Shown here: positions 1 through 11,889 of the stretch, piece by piece
How positions within the stretch are numbered: the stretch's first letter is position 1
Layout: the number at the start of each line of letters is the position of its first letter
Origin: Verticillium longisporum
Taxonomy: Eukaryota > Ascomycota > Sordariomycetes > Glomerellales > Plectosphaerellaceae
Length of the DNA: 64,000 nt
Assembly (NCBI GenBank): GCA_019188255.1
Contig: JAETXT010000002.1
Span: forward strand, 5,518,001-5,582,000
Reading direction: 5' to 3'
Made by a program: the position numbers and the translations under genes
The notes under the pieces: model-generated
The model's input: the letters and a program-made list of their open reading frames with translations, nothing else
Databases searched by the model: none
Told to the model about the DNA's origin: nothing

Positions 1-1073
1 AACATCAGTGAGATCAAGATTGTTGTGGGCGCTCAGGTCTAGGACGGATAGGCCCTGAACTTGACCCTGACCGTGACCTTCAGTAACTCGAGCCCCGTCA
101 TATCCTGGTTCGTAGATTACATTTTGAAGGAACCCAGAAAAGGCCTGCCCGGCAACATCGACGGCTTGGTTACCAGTCCAGACATGAGTTTGTTGCGGCA
201 ATATGCCCGTGTTTGCTTCTTCTGCGTTAACAACAGTCCCACGATGTTGTTTGTCATGTAACCTACTCTGCAGCGGAATGCTTCTGGGGAATGAGGCAGG
301 GTTGGCCCTGGATCCAGCACAGACAGCGCCGGCATAACCGAGCCGTCATCTGGCCCGGTAGCAGGATACGTTGAGATCTGGGGCACAGACAAGTGACTGG
401 ATGACCGTGCAGCATCGCTCGCGCTCTGGGACGCCGATGACGCAGGAGAGGTCGTTTCTGAGCGAGGGCCGGCTGACAGGTGCAAGAGATGCATGGCGGC
501 AGCAGAGCCGGCCTCGGCAGCGGAATACTCGCACACCTGGATCCTCGTGCGGCATCGCGTACATGGCTGAGTCTCTTTGCATTTCACGCGAGCAGCCGCA
601 CAGCCACGGCAAGCATGCGAGACCCTGGCGGCGGCTGGTGAGGCCGTCGTCCGGCGTCGCTTCTTAGCCGGATCATCGTCGTTCTCGTGGTTCGTGATGT
701 GGCGCTTCAACAGGTCCTGGCGGGCAAAAGCCTTGCCGCAAACTTGACACGCAAAGCGCTTGCCAAGAGTGTGTGTCTGGATGTGCCGAGCCAGATGTTC
801 GGGCCGGGAATAGCGTTTCTGGCAATGAGCACACTGATACAGGCTTGGTGTCGCAGCATGGGTGGGGGCAGGAGCAGGCGCCACGATGGCATGGGCAGTT
901 GACTTTTCTGCGATGCCAACAGAAGCATACGCCTCATTAGCTGTATGAGCATTGCTACCGCCTGTTGGCGCCTGGACAAACAGTTGGCTATCGGCAAGGG
1001 GTAATTGGCCCGAATTGGCAGCAGGCTGGTTGGGGTGAAGCAGATTCGAAAGAGACGAAGGTCCAGTCGCCAT
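1..1073 (-). CDS. C2H2 plus Zn2Cys6 transcription factor (3'-partial)
   Basis: Probable nuclear DNA-binding regulator. From the ATG at 1073 the protein has a short Ser/Ala/Gln-rich leader, two C2H2 fingers (YQCAHCQKRYSRPEHLARH and FACQVCGKAFARQDLLKRH), a basic stretch DPAKKRRR, then a Zn2Cys6 cluster with spacing C-x2-C-x6-C-x5-C-x2-C-x6-C (CRGCAAARVKC, then CTRCRTRIQVC). This combination is fungal and is usually followed by a fungal-specific transcription factor domain, which would lie beyond position 1. The open frame extends upstream to about 1170 without another ATG, so 1073 is the first usable start; an upstream exon is possible. The first frame stops at 117-119, but another frame stays open from about 290 to position 1 and looks coding (ILPQQTHVWTGNQAVDVAGQ). 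An intron I cannot place, or an indel near 255-290, must connect them. Target genes cannot be inferred. Confidence 0.8.
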
Positions 1074-1541
1074 GGCCACTCCGGCTGCGTTGGGCAAGCC
1101 AACTGCCGTATAAACTGTACCAGGAGCCGAGAAGGCCAAGATGATGCTCTCGAACCGAAGCGGAGCCCTGTGCCGCTAACTATCGGTCTTGTGGTGGTAG
1201 GAATGGATCGCAGGTAGTGGATGGGGATTCGGCTTTGTGGGAGGAAGGATGTGATCGGAGAGACAAAGGCACCTTGCCGCTTCCGATGTGGGAGGAATCC
1301 CGAACCCCTGTGGCGCCATTCGAATTAGTAGCTAAGTTCTACTTGCTCAACCCCACCAAAGAAAGGAATGGGGGGCTGGCCGGCAGCTACCTACGCATAC
1401 AGGTAGGTAGGTACCTTACGAACTGACGTCCTCTGACACATCAGCACATCACAAAGAGTACTTCAAGCAGAGATCATTGCAATTGGGCAGTACTTCAGTC
1501 AAATTAAGATTTAATTGCCAGAAGCATCCTCAATTCTCGGC
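1074..1541. promoter_or_regulatory. Intergenic: regulator promoter / SDR 3' flank
   Basis: No gene seen. It holds the 5' flank of the C2H2/Zn2Cys6 gene and the 3' flank of the dehydrogenase. A run of the AGGTAGGTAGGTACCT element lies at about 1400-1417; related elements recur elsewhere in the window. Confidence 0.5.
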
Positions 1542-2446
1542 TCAAAGCGACAAACCGCCATCAATCACAGCGTTGGCCCCGGTGACGGTTTTACTCTGGA
1601 TAAAGCACCACACCTGCTCTGCAACCTCCTCGACTGTCGGGACACGCTTCAATGGCGTTCTCTCCCTCGCAGCCTCTCGCTGTTCCTCTGGGAATTGGAG
1701 ACCCCAGTCCTGCCGCAAGTCAGTTCATGAAATAGGCCAACAGAGCAAGAAACGGACCGTCCACATGATACCGGGAGAGACTGTATTGACTCGGATTTTG
1801 GGAGCTGCCGCCATCGCAAGCCCCTTGGCGAGATGGATCTGAGCTGCTTTGCTGACTGCATAGGCCTGGACACTCCGTGTGAGCTTGCCGTGTTTACCAG
1901 CATACTTGCTAGGGCGTGATTTACCAGCGAGCTTCCGCTGACCTTGACACCGGCCAAAGAAGCCGTTGTAATGAAGCAGCCCTCGGCCTCTTCGAGGTAC
2001 GGCTTGACAGCACCCATCAGCCACAGATGGCTCTTGACGTTCATGTTGAAGCATCTGTCCCAGTCGTCCTCCACCAGGTTGTCATCCAAGTTGCGAATGT
2101 CGCGGATCTGTGTCCATCCGCCATTCGAAAACACCACGTCTAGACGCCGGTTTGTTGCAGGTGGTGCTCCCTGGACGGAGAAGTCTGACGCAGCTTGCAC
2201 GAGAGATTTGATTTCATCTCGAGACTCCAGGTTGGCTTGTACTGAAAGAAAGTTATGGGCATCGTGTGGCAGCGGCGAGAGGGTGTGCAGCTCTGTTTCC
2301 AGGGCATCCGCACGTGCTTTATTCGAGTAGTAGTTGATGACGACTCGGTACCCCTTCCGTGCCAACAGTTTGGCGGCGGCAGCGCCCAGTCCGGCACTGC
2401 CAGCCGTTATGAGAGCGACAGGAGGATGCGGTTGGGGTTCCGACAT
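1542..2446 (-). CDS. Short-chain dehydrogenase/reductase (SDR)
   Basis: NAD(P)-dependent oxidoreductase of the classical SDR family; substrate unknown. Exons on the minus strand are 2446-1925, 1865-1758 and 1709-1542, giving 265 aa, normal for the family. The N-terminus reads VALITAGSAGLGAAAAKLL, a Rossmann motif close to the TGxxxGxG pattern but with AGSAGLG. FSNGG replaces the usual NNAG, FITTASLAG supplies the catalytic Ser region, and the YxxxK motif AYAVSK opens exon 2 right after the 59-nt intron (1866-1924). VNTVSPGIMWT then joins DWGLQFPEEQ across a 48-nt intron (1710-1757) whose donor is GTCCGT but whose branch site (ACTGAC) and CAG acceptor are good. The end, VIDGGLSL, is a typical SDR C-terminus. 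It is head-to-head with HisRS; no pathway partner is visible nearby. Confidence 0.88.
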
Positions 2447-3067
2447 GGCGATTTCTCGAATGATCTGCTGAGTAGGGGTTCACAGGGTTGGGATTGGCTG
2501 AAACTGTTCTCATCAAGTTTGAAAGATCATGCAAGCTTCGTCCTTTTCAGGTACGAGTCCAGAAAACGAGCGAGGTGGTTGTAGAGACCAGCCAAGACCA
2601 CCCTGGACTTTCACCATGACATGACGATAGGTAGCTATAAGTTTAATGGCCTGCAAGAGCTGTCACCGGCCCCTCCAGTTCCCCTCGGCCCCGCTGACGA
2701 TGCGCATAAGCAGGCTGGGGCCGAGTCCCGAGACGAAGCCCAGTACGGCAGACCACAGGACGATTCCGCAAGCTTGAGTAGCCTCGCAGTCGGCCACCGT
2801 AGCATCTAATCTTTCGACCCAATTGAGCACGGGCATTTCACAGCACGAGCCACAGCTGCCACATTTGGCGGGGGGTCGTGCAGCGATGGTAGCCTTGCAG
2901 ATCCAACGTCGCTCCCCCCGCCAGCTACCATCACACTTTCTCAACACCGCGTCAATTCCCACGAAGCCAGTCGTTTTTTGCCCCCACACCCCTCACTCCC
3001 ATCCTCCACTCTCTTTTCCTTCGCCGGCCTTTACCTCCCGGCGCACTTTCCCCCTTCAGGCCGGTTC
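2447..3067. promoter_or_regulatory. Divergent promoter, SDR / HisRS
   Basis: About 620 bp between two gene starts that point away from each other. A pyrimidine-rich stretch at about 2975-3060 just before the HisRS start is typical of filamentous fungal core promoters. No other gene seen. Confidence 0.55.
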
Positions 3068-5233
3068 ATGAAGACCTCACTCCAACGATTCTCCAGGTCT
3101 TTTTCTCGACCACCTTCACCTCTGACTCATCCCTCGCCATTTGCGCTTGCGACCCAGACTGCCCCTCCACGATCGAATACCCCGCGATACCGCGATAATC
3201 CACGTCACCGAGCACTGCACACCACGAACCCTGTCCTCCGACGCAGAGACGAATCGCCCAACATGCCGCCCAAGATAAAGTTCGAGCTAAAGACCCCAAA
3301 GGGCACCAAGGATTGTGAGCATGGGAACACCACGATGGCCCTGGCCAAGGTCTGACAGATGCAGGGTTCGGCCCCGACATGATCATCCGGGAGCAGATCT
3401 TCTCCGTCATGAGGAGTGTCTTCCAGCGCCATGGTGCCATGGAGCTGGACACGCCTACCTTCGAGCTGACCCCGATCTTGACTGGCAAATACGGCGAGGA
3501 CAGCAAGCTGATCTACCAGCTGGCTGATCAGGGTGGAGGTACGCCGCAGCCATACTGTCTCTGAGAGGCCCAATGCTGATTCTATTCTTCCAGAGGACTC
3601 TTCCCTCGTCTACGACTGCACAGTGCCCATGGCGCGCTGGCTTGCGCAGAATGCCATTGAGTAAGAGAGGCCACCCAGTCCCGAGCGCAAGCAGCCTTGG
3701 GACAAATACTCTCGACGTCCCCAACATGCTGACTCTTACAGGAACGTCAAGAGATACACCATCAAGAAGGTCTACCGCCGCGACCAGCCCGCCATGAACA
3801 AGGGCCGTCAGCGCGAGTTCTACCAGGCCGACATCGACTTTGCCGGCGCCAACTACGACCCCATGCTCCCCGACGCCGAGATCATCCGAATCACCACCGA
3901 AGTCTTCTCTGCCCTTGGCTGGGCCGACACGTACACCATCAACATTAACCACCGCAAGATACTCGACGGCATGTTCCAGGTCTGCGGCGTCCCCGACGAG
4001 AAGATCCGCGCGATATCCTCCGCCGTCGACAAGCTCGACAAGGCCCCCTGGGCCGACGTCAAGAAGGAGATGACTGCCGAGAAGGGCCTTGACGAGGAAG
4101 TTGCCGACAAGATTGGCGAGTGGGTTATCCTCGAGGGCAAGCAGGATGTCATTGAGAAGCTGCGCGCAGACGAGAAGATGGCCGCCAACGAGCTCATCCA
4201 GCAGGGTCTCTCCGATATGGAGATTCTCTTCGAGTACCTCGAGGTGTTTGGCTGCCTGGATCGCGTCTCTTTCTCGCTCTCTCTAGCTCGTGGTCTGGAT
4301 TACTACACTGGTATCATCTACGAGGTCCGCGTGCCGGAATCTGCCCCGCCTGTCGCACCTGCGGACGGTGAGGGTGGCGCGAAGAAGAAGAAGAGCAAGA
4401 GCAAGAACACCGAGGATGCGTCTGAGAGCGTCGGTGTCGGCAGTGTGGCGGCCGGTGGCAGGTGAGCGGAATCAAAGCCTTCCGGGTTGACCCCAGACTG
4501 ACTGATGGCACAGATATGACAATCTTGTCGGCATGTTCTCTGGCAAGAAGCAAGTCCCTTGTGTCGGTATCTCGTTCGGCATTGAGCGTATTTTCAGGGT
4601 TGTCTCTCATTCTTGGATCAACGAGGTGGTCGTCTGACAAAGGAACAGCTTGATGAAGGCCAGGATGGCGGCAGAGAATGAGGCTGCCCCCAGCACTGTC
4701 GATGTCTATGTCATGGCGCTTGGATCCAAGGCCGGCCTGGTCAAGGAGCGCCTTCGCGTCAGTGCCCAGCTCTGGGATGCTGGCGTCAAGGTATGACTGG
4801 TTCACTCGTATTTTAAGGCCTTTCACTGACTCCGGAACAGACCGAGTTCCTGTACAAGGTGAAGCCTAAGCTGCCACCGCAATTCAAGGCGGCCGAGTCC
4901 AACCAGGCGCCCTTTGCGGTCATTCTCGGTGACGACGAGATCGAGAAGGGCGTTGTCAAGATCAAGGAGCTCGGCCTGCCCGAGGGCCACCCCAACAAGG
5001 ATGGCGAGCTGGTGGACATGAAGAACTTGGTGCCCGAGGTGCAGAAGCGCCTGGCACGGAAGCGCGAGCTCGACGAGATCTCCCGCAAGGCCGGAGGTCT
5101 CAAGGTCGTTGGTGGTCTGCGTGGGGAGGATATCGACAAGGCGGAAGCCAAGAAGGAGGAGCCCGCGGCCGAGGCTGCTGCTCCCGCGGCTGCTGCTGCT
5201 ACCGAGGAAGTGAAGCCCGCGGAGGCGCAGTAG
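3068..5233 (+). CDS. Histidyl-tRNA synthetase, probably dual mitochondrial/cytosolic
   Basis: Class II aminoacyl-tRNA synthetase charging tRNA-His. Exons: 3068-3314, 3365-3538, 3594-3660, 3742-4461, 4514-about 4597, 4649-4790, 4841-5233. Motif 1 region is [16 protein letters not shown], motif 2 [10 protein letters not shown], HisA box [13 protein letters not shown] and motif 3 SFGIERIF; a C-terminal anticodon-binding domain is followed by an Ala/Glu-rich tail. Between the HisA box and RYDNLVGMF there is a charged Lys/Ser-rich insertion ([12 protein letters not shown]). The ATG at 3068 opens a basic, Ser/Arg/Pro-rich leader of about 65 residues; a second ATG at 3263 ([18 protein letters not shown]) begins at the usual cytosolic N-terminus. 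One gene giving both enzymes is established for fungal HisRS; for this gene it is inferred. The exon 5 donor is odd: TTCAGGGTTGTC has one G more than the frame needs (IF-S-LMKAR). Confidence 0.95.
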
Positions 5234-6941
5234 GCTTTGCGCGGCAAAGCAATATGATACACAAATCAAAATTTATATCTCTTTGTTTAAGCCTTGCCGA
5301 TCTGCAGTCACCAGCTCGCAGGGCTGCATGATAAGGTTAACCGGATCAGCTGTCGCGGTTTTCGCTTCGCTTTCAAGCAAGACAGAAGGCAGCCAACTGG
5401 TTAGATTTCGAATCTCCTGAATGCCGATTGTCCTAGATGAGGTTCCTTCCAGATGCTAGGATATTTTGGGCCACTAACTGGCCATTCAGAGACTCGATAA
5501 CAGCCGATAGAAAAGCACAATGCAAACGTGACGCATCAACGTCCACCCCCAGTGATTGCAAAGACATCCTAGTTACTCGTTGATATCAGCTTCCGGTCGA
5601 GGCCGCAACTATACACGTACCTTCGGCAGGGTTACATGTCCCGAGTTACAGTGGCCCTGCCCTAGACTGGGGAATTCGAAGCTGCACCCCGTATCCCGGC
5701 GAGCCGAATAAAGTAAATCTCTGATCGGCTCTCGCAACTGGCGCCAGATTCTATCATCGGTCCCATTTCGGATTTAGGCCACGAACATAGTTGCAAGACA
5801 TGATATTACCTCGATGCGAGTTTGGCACCTTAGAAGCCAGTAGCCTTGCCATATCCAAAACCTGCAAGGCCCTCACAATCTGTGTTGGTGACAAATAGAC
5901 ATCGGTCATTCTCGCGCCACTATTTGATTCTCTTGTATACAGCTCGCCTCCTGGGGTCCCGTAATGAACCGCAGGACAATTGTGCGTCAACACATCGACT
6001 TTTCGCGATGGACATCATAGAGATCTTTGAGGGACCCGGCAATACATGTTGTCCTTGGAGCACTTAAAACTGTAGAGGGCCGTGCACAAGCGAATCTCCG
6101 GGCATGAGAGATGTGTTTCGATCCACGAGTGCGCTGAGATACCACACAATGAACGGGCTTTCCCCATTGATGTATCATCCTCCGCAGGCGAAATATAAGC
6201 AGGCTCATGTCTTTCTGACCTCGCCATGTACGTTGAGTCGGCGACCGGACCGGCGCACGCTCCGGATGCGGGAACTGGTCTGCGCACCATCCTGTCCAGA
6301 AAACCCACGAGAATTCGAAATATCCACCACCAAGAAAGTCGAGAAACAAATCATCTGATCCAGCGCAAACCGCGCCTTCACGACTCAAAGCAGGCCATGT
6401 TGCGAGTCAGAAGGCTGACCCGGCGGCAACGTTTCGTAGTCCGTGTCCCTACTAGCCAAGCCGGCTGGCCCTCACGACCGTGACTCGCAAATGGTTCGCG
6501 CGAGTTGAACCAGCGGCCCCAGAAGCCCAAGCCCGCGGCCCGCCCTACAGCCAAGAGCGGGCGCGAGTCTGGCGATCACCCGCGTACGCGTGGTGCCTCG
6601 GGCTGAATGACTGTTATTATTTCACAGCAGGGTTGCGCTTTGACTACGAGAATGGGTGGCGGCCGCAGCTCGTCTAAAAGATGAGCGTTGCTACGCCATC
6701 ATCGGAATTTCGGGTGCGTGGTGGTGGGCGTCGCGCCCGTCATCTCCTGCACGACGAGTTGAAACACGCTGTGGCCCTTGGCGGGCGATGGCAGCTGAAC
6801 CAGAAGACATGTGGCACAGAAGCAGTTAGGAGCACACGGGCGGTTGCTGATCAGATTGCTTTTTCTTTGCTTTCTGGAGACGGCTAAACGGTGAACCTGA
6901 AATTCGTAATCCGATTCGAATCCCAACTCAGGTGTCTCGAC
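5234..6941. other. Gene-free stretch
   Basis: About 1.7 kb between the 3' ends of the HisRS gene and the transporter gene. Only short overlapping open frames are present, none with a recognisable domain, and I see no repeat, tRNA or transposon relic. Much longer than the other convergent 3'-3' gaps here, so a diverged or noncoding gene is not excluded. Confidence 0.4.
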
Positions 6942-8288
6942 TCATACGATATTACGCAGGCTTCTTTTGCCATCGTTCTTCTTGCGTTCGGCCTGTGAGG
7001 GTCTCGATCCCGGAGCATGAAATAGATCGCCTAGATAGGCATGTCGAATTGTTCCGCTGCTCACGACTACCCAGAGGAAGACCACGACCAGAGAGAAGAT
7101 GGTCCCCAGAACCTTAAAAAATGCTGACGGGATCTCCTGTGCGAAAGTTGTGGTTGCTGTTGAGTAGACACCTAGGGGGAAGGTGAATCCCCACCAACCA
7201 AGGTTGAAAGGAAACCTGTTGCGGGTGATGGAGGCAACTGCAAAAAACAGCCATACGAGGCCAAATCCCCACAGTATGAAAGCTGCGAAAAAGCCGAGGG
7301 AGTAAAAGACCTGACCAGCAACCGCAGCATCGGGCAGGAATTTAACATCGTTCGTAAGCCTCATCGTCTCTTTGCCTAACCTCATGATGCCGAATGCGCC
7401 CTGGCCTAGGGGGCCGAGGGGTAGGAAGACAGAGACGATTACCTCCCGCGGTGGTAATTTACACATCGTGAGGCGCTCAAAATAGATTACCATCGTAAAA
7501 AGGGCAAGTGGCACACCGCAGCCCCAAAGAATGTAGCTTGTGATGATAGTAATGATAGCATGGTGACTGGGCAGCACAGACGCTACAATGCTGCCCGTAG
7601 CTGCTGCAACTATCGTTGGAACGATAGGCAGTAGCCATGCCGCGGTCATGGTTTCTAGGTGGGCCTATTCGAGGTCAGTCTGTGGAACCGGCTTGTGTGA
7701 GTGTCCTTTTCATTCGCCTACCTCATGTTTGTACATGATGATAAAGGGGAGATAGAAGCATGTCCCGACAGCCCCTACAACATCAATCCACCAAAGAGCC
7801 CAGGCTAGAGTTGCGAATTTTGTACCCCAAGCCGGAACGCAGACAAAGACGATCATATTGATGATAGTCGCCAAGCCCATCGGGCAAGTCCCTAAAAAGA
7901 GCGACTGAACCGGATGCCGTATCATGCAGCCCCATACGCCGGGGAACACCGTGTATCGAAGTACGGAGATGATGAAGAAGAGGATGAAGAGAACAACGTT
8001 CAGGCAGAATATAACGACGGAGATCCAATATAGCCACTCCGCGTTGTAGGGTAGGTTGTGAAGTAGGATGGACACAACCCCGGTGCCCATGTTGACGCTG
8101 AACCATGATGGTTCAAAATACAGAATCACACGCCTCCAGGGCCTTTGGTTGCCTTTCAGACGCGAATATTCGGCCACGGCGTCCTTGCGAGCACCCCGGG
8201 TGGTCGTGGTTGCATCGGCTCCTTCGTCGTGGCTCGTTGATGGACGACTCTGATGAAGACGGTCGGCAGCGGGAGCAGATGGATCCAT
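6942..8288 (-). CDS. SSU1-like sulfite efflux / TDT family transporter
   Basis: Plasma membrane transporter of the tellurite-resistance/dicarboxylate (TDT) family. Fungal members include Ssu1-type sulfite exporters and Mae1-type malate carriers; the opening SWFSVNMGTGVVSILLH and FLGTCPMGLATIINM fit the Ssu1 branch better, by eye. Exons 8288-7722 and 7664-6942 give 429 aa; the 57-nt intron has donor GTAGGC and joins MYKHE to AHLETMTAAWLLPIV. About ten hydrophobic segments follow a roughly 50-residue polar N-terminus. The open frame continues above 8288, but the only upstream initiator there is GTG, so the ATG of MDPSAPAADRLHQ is taken. The tail (SQAERKKNDGKR) is basic and presumably cytosolic. 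Sulfite export as the actual function is inferred. Confidence 0.87.
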
Positions 8289-11200
8289 GACGGACCAGAG
8301 GATGCGACCCTGCAAAGGAATCACTCACGAACAATGGCTGTGGAGGGTCGTTGAAGGTGCCATCCGTCACCATGTCCGATGCTTGAGGTTCATCAGCCGT
8401 CGTCTGTAGTCGTGCTGCCTCTCACTAGGTCGGGTTTGCGTTCAAGCTAACCCGGACGCGTCAGACTGATTGACGTCAGGAAGCGGACCCATTACTTTGT
8501 CCAGAAAGGCATTCCAACGGAATGGATATTGTTGGATGGATGGAACAGAACTACAGTCCCAGGCGAATCGTCGTACCATTCCCGGCTATGTAGATGTAGC
8601 TGTAGTCACATTGGAGCCGAAAGCGGCCCTGCCCGCGATGCACGAGGTTAAGTTGCCATTGACATGCGACTCCGGGGTTGCGAGTGGTCTGGTAGTCACG
8701 TGCTCCACAGGTTTGCTGCAGTCAATTGAGCAGTGCTCTTTGTGAGCAGTGGTTTCCCGGTGGTGAAAGCAACAGGGTGAGCGAGTCAAGCGAGATCTGC
8801 GTGGAGCGGCAACCGAATCTCGTCCTGTCCTCCGAGTTGACCGAACGACGCCTGTTGAACGCCTCCATTCTAGCTGCCGATTGACTTTGATTGACAGGGT
8901 CATCAGGACGGCGCTTTGACGTGAGAGCGCAAGCGGATGACTGATTATGAGCTGCAGAGTGCAGACGATTAGGTTCCATCGCCAGACAAGACAGCTTGAG
9001 CTTGACACGGTGACGAGGTCAAGGCGACGCTCCTACTCTGGCAGGGCTGGCCATGCAGCAGGTGCAGGATCCTACGCTGATTTTTCGTCCGAACGCCGTA
9101 AGAGACGCAAGAGAGCGGCGCGAATGCCTTAGATGGGCTCCGGGCCCCAAGGTCGACCGAGGACACAGACGTGGAAGAGGTTCGAGCGTGCATGTGGACT
9201 CTGCCAGAACCACGAGATGCAACGGCAATGACGCCTTCCCATCTGTGCGTACTGTAGCGGCGCTGGGCCCAAGGCCTCACGCAACAACACTGTTTCGTTT
9301 CAGAAAAGGATGCCGCTGTGGCCCCCCTCACTTTTGCCCATGGAGCCAGCAGGACCCTGGAAGGCCTGGAGGGGAAGTGGGCTCTCGCGCCATTTTCAAT
9401 CTGTTCTTGCTTCTTTGTGTTGAAGGTGCCCTGAGGTGACTGGACAAAGGAGGTAGGGTTGTAGGATGCTATCGTCAAGACAAGGGTCGACTCTCCGGAA
9501 AAAAGACTGGCTGTGGATCACAACCTACCGTCGACCGAGTGTTTGCAGAACGTTTTAGGTGTCTGAGGAAGAAGACGGAAGCTTGTTGCTTTTCTGCTGG
9601 GACGGATGCGTCGAGGAACAGAAATGTCGTGTCGTTAGACTTGTTCCAAGGACACCCGATGCTTTTTCCAGCGCAATTCTGCGAAGCGAGACTGCGGGCT
9701 CACCCTCTTTGACTTGTCGACAGATGGGTCTTGAGAAGGAAGTTACCTGAGCCCTGAGGGTCAAATCATGCTGGCGTGTAGTACAGAGCTGCCGGGAGGC
9801 AAATTCAGGGTCGCGCTAAGGATACAACATGGGCGGTGATGTCTCGATTGACCATGGGCGATGGATGGCTGAGACTTCTCTCTTCAAGGTGAGGGCTGGG
9901 AATAGAGGCAAGCGAGCCCGCAACGCAAGGACCACAGGTTGGCCGACTGCGAGGATCTGATGCAAGGGCTACCAACATGGAGGCAAGGATCTTTCTTGCT
10001 CTCTTCCCCCCCCTCGCCCATCGTTCCTTCCCCCCACTGCCAGCCCGCTGGTCGTACCTGCTTCTGCCATCCAGATGACTGCGCTGCAGGTTGGGCAGAA
10101 GTCGGGAGCACCCTGTACTGCCCCAAGTGCCCGCCACTGCCCCCTTGACAAGTGATGGGCGGGCGGCGACGAGTAGGAACTTCATCCGGACTCCCTCGCT
10201 GCATGGCCGTGATGCACTTCACATTTTCATCCCACCACCACCATCCAAAGAGCCAGCCTTTAGCTCTCCCCTTTTCAACCTTTTCATCTTTCTTGGGTAC
10301 ACGGTCACGGCCACAGCCACGGCCACATGCACTGCCCGTCTCGAACAGCAGCCAGACAATGGTCGAGCGGCTGGTGCCTGACTTGACCGTGGCCCGCACC
10401 ACGGCGCCGGGAGGCCCAAGCCACGATCACCATAATGCTCGAGCGGCCAATTTACAGCAACATCCATCTCTCCCGCATGCCCACTAATTTATCCCCTCTA
10501 TGCCACGAGTATTTGGGATCTGGCCCGGCGGCGGACGCCATAGAACCCCAGCAGCATTGACCATACAAAGTTCCGCCATCAAAAATATGGTATGCCCTGC
10601 GGTCATGCTAAGCTGGAGACCCTGTCATATCACAACCCACTCGCTTGGCATGGTACTCAGGTAACAGTCAAGAGAAAGAAAAAAAAAACTCCTCGTGGAT
10701 CTATCTATCCCTGCCCCCTGGTAGTCTGCCCCCTGTCTTGGTCCGGCCTGGACGGCACACTGGCAAAACTGGGGGGGGCACACTGGGAGCTTGACAACAG
10801 CTTGGACCTTGGATCGCCTCTCGCCCCACCACCTCCTTGTCATTCTGCGCTCAGTCCACCACCTAACACACAGACAGATTACGACACGAGCTGATAATGG
10901 GCCTCATAAGATGGAAAGACACAGGAGTCAGAGGGGTGGGAGCACGGAAGACTCGTACTTGAGGGAGCGCCACCCGTCCAAGGGAAACATCCAGCCCTCA
11001 ATTGTTCAATCGTCTTGTTTCTGGTCTATCGAGCGCATCGCAATCCTTCCTTCACCTCAACTCGCATCGCACTCAACTTACTCACCCAAGTCACCTCATT
11101 CATCGTCATTGGTTTGGCCCAGCGCGTGTCCGCTGCCTCCCTGCTTCCACTTGCCTGTCGAGCTGTGGGTTTTGGTCCAGCTGCCCTTAGCTCCCAACCT

Positions 11201-11889
11201 CCAGACCAGCTTTCAATCACCCCCTTTCCACGCTCCAGCACGTCTCAATAATACGCCCTCCGCCACTCTCGCCTCATCGAGCTATCGAGGAGGAGATCTT
11301 CAATAACCTGTAATCCGCTCGAGCTTAAAATTGCCAGTCGCCTGTCGTCTATCGATAGCCTTTCAGCTCCATCCCAACCAGCAATTTACCCAATACCACG
11401 TCAACACACGTCCCAGGGAGAAGAGCACCTCACATTTGACACCCCGGTCGACGATCTTTTCGATCACAGCGGCACTCAAAATTACCACCCCAGCCGCCTC
11501 AGCACAAATCTTCAGACGACTTCGAGACCCCCAGCCCACACCTCCGCCAGCGGTCAGCGGACCAGTGTTTGATCTCTCGACGGCATCTACGGCCTTCCGA
11601 GACGCTGCGACAATCACTCTGCTCTTTCGCTTGACCTCCCCTCCGTCCCCGAACCAACTAACACCACCATCCACGCTTTTCTGCCTCGACAGACAGCAGT
11701 CTCGACTCGCTCCAGCTTATTGTCTTGTCCAACCTCGAACACCTTCCCATTGGCGTGGTTCAGCTTGTGCGCAACCCAACGTCGGCAACGTGCATTACCT
11801 CAGACATTAAGAGGTCACCTCGCCTCACTTATCATCCACCGAACCCACACTCTCATCTCTGGTCTACTCAACCCTTCAAGCCGCTCACC
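8289..11889. other. Long gene-free stretch with CT-rich leader
   Basis: 3.6 kb with no recognisable coding gene. Open frames of up to about 170 codons overlap on both strands, show no domain and lack an intron-exon pattern. From about 10,990 to 11,889 the plus strand is strongly pyrimidine-rich, consistent with promoter and a long 5' UTR for the gene at 11890. A CACGTG element lies at 8697-8702. The part at 8.4-10.9 kb could hold noncoding RNA or extended regulatory DNA; nothing in the sequence decides this. Confidence 0.45.

Noticed and set aside
222..266. 45-nt GT-AG intron in the regulator gene
   Set aside because: Splice signals look good, but removing it leaves the frame that stops at 117, not the frame that looks coding.
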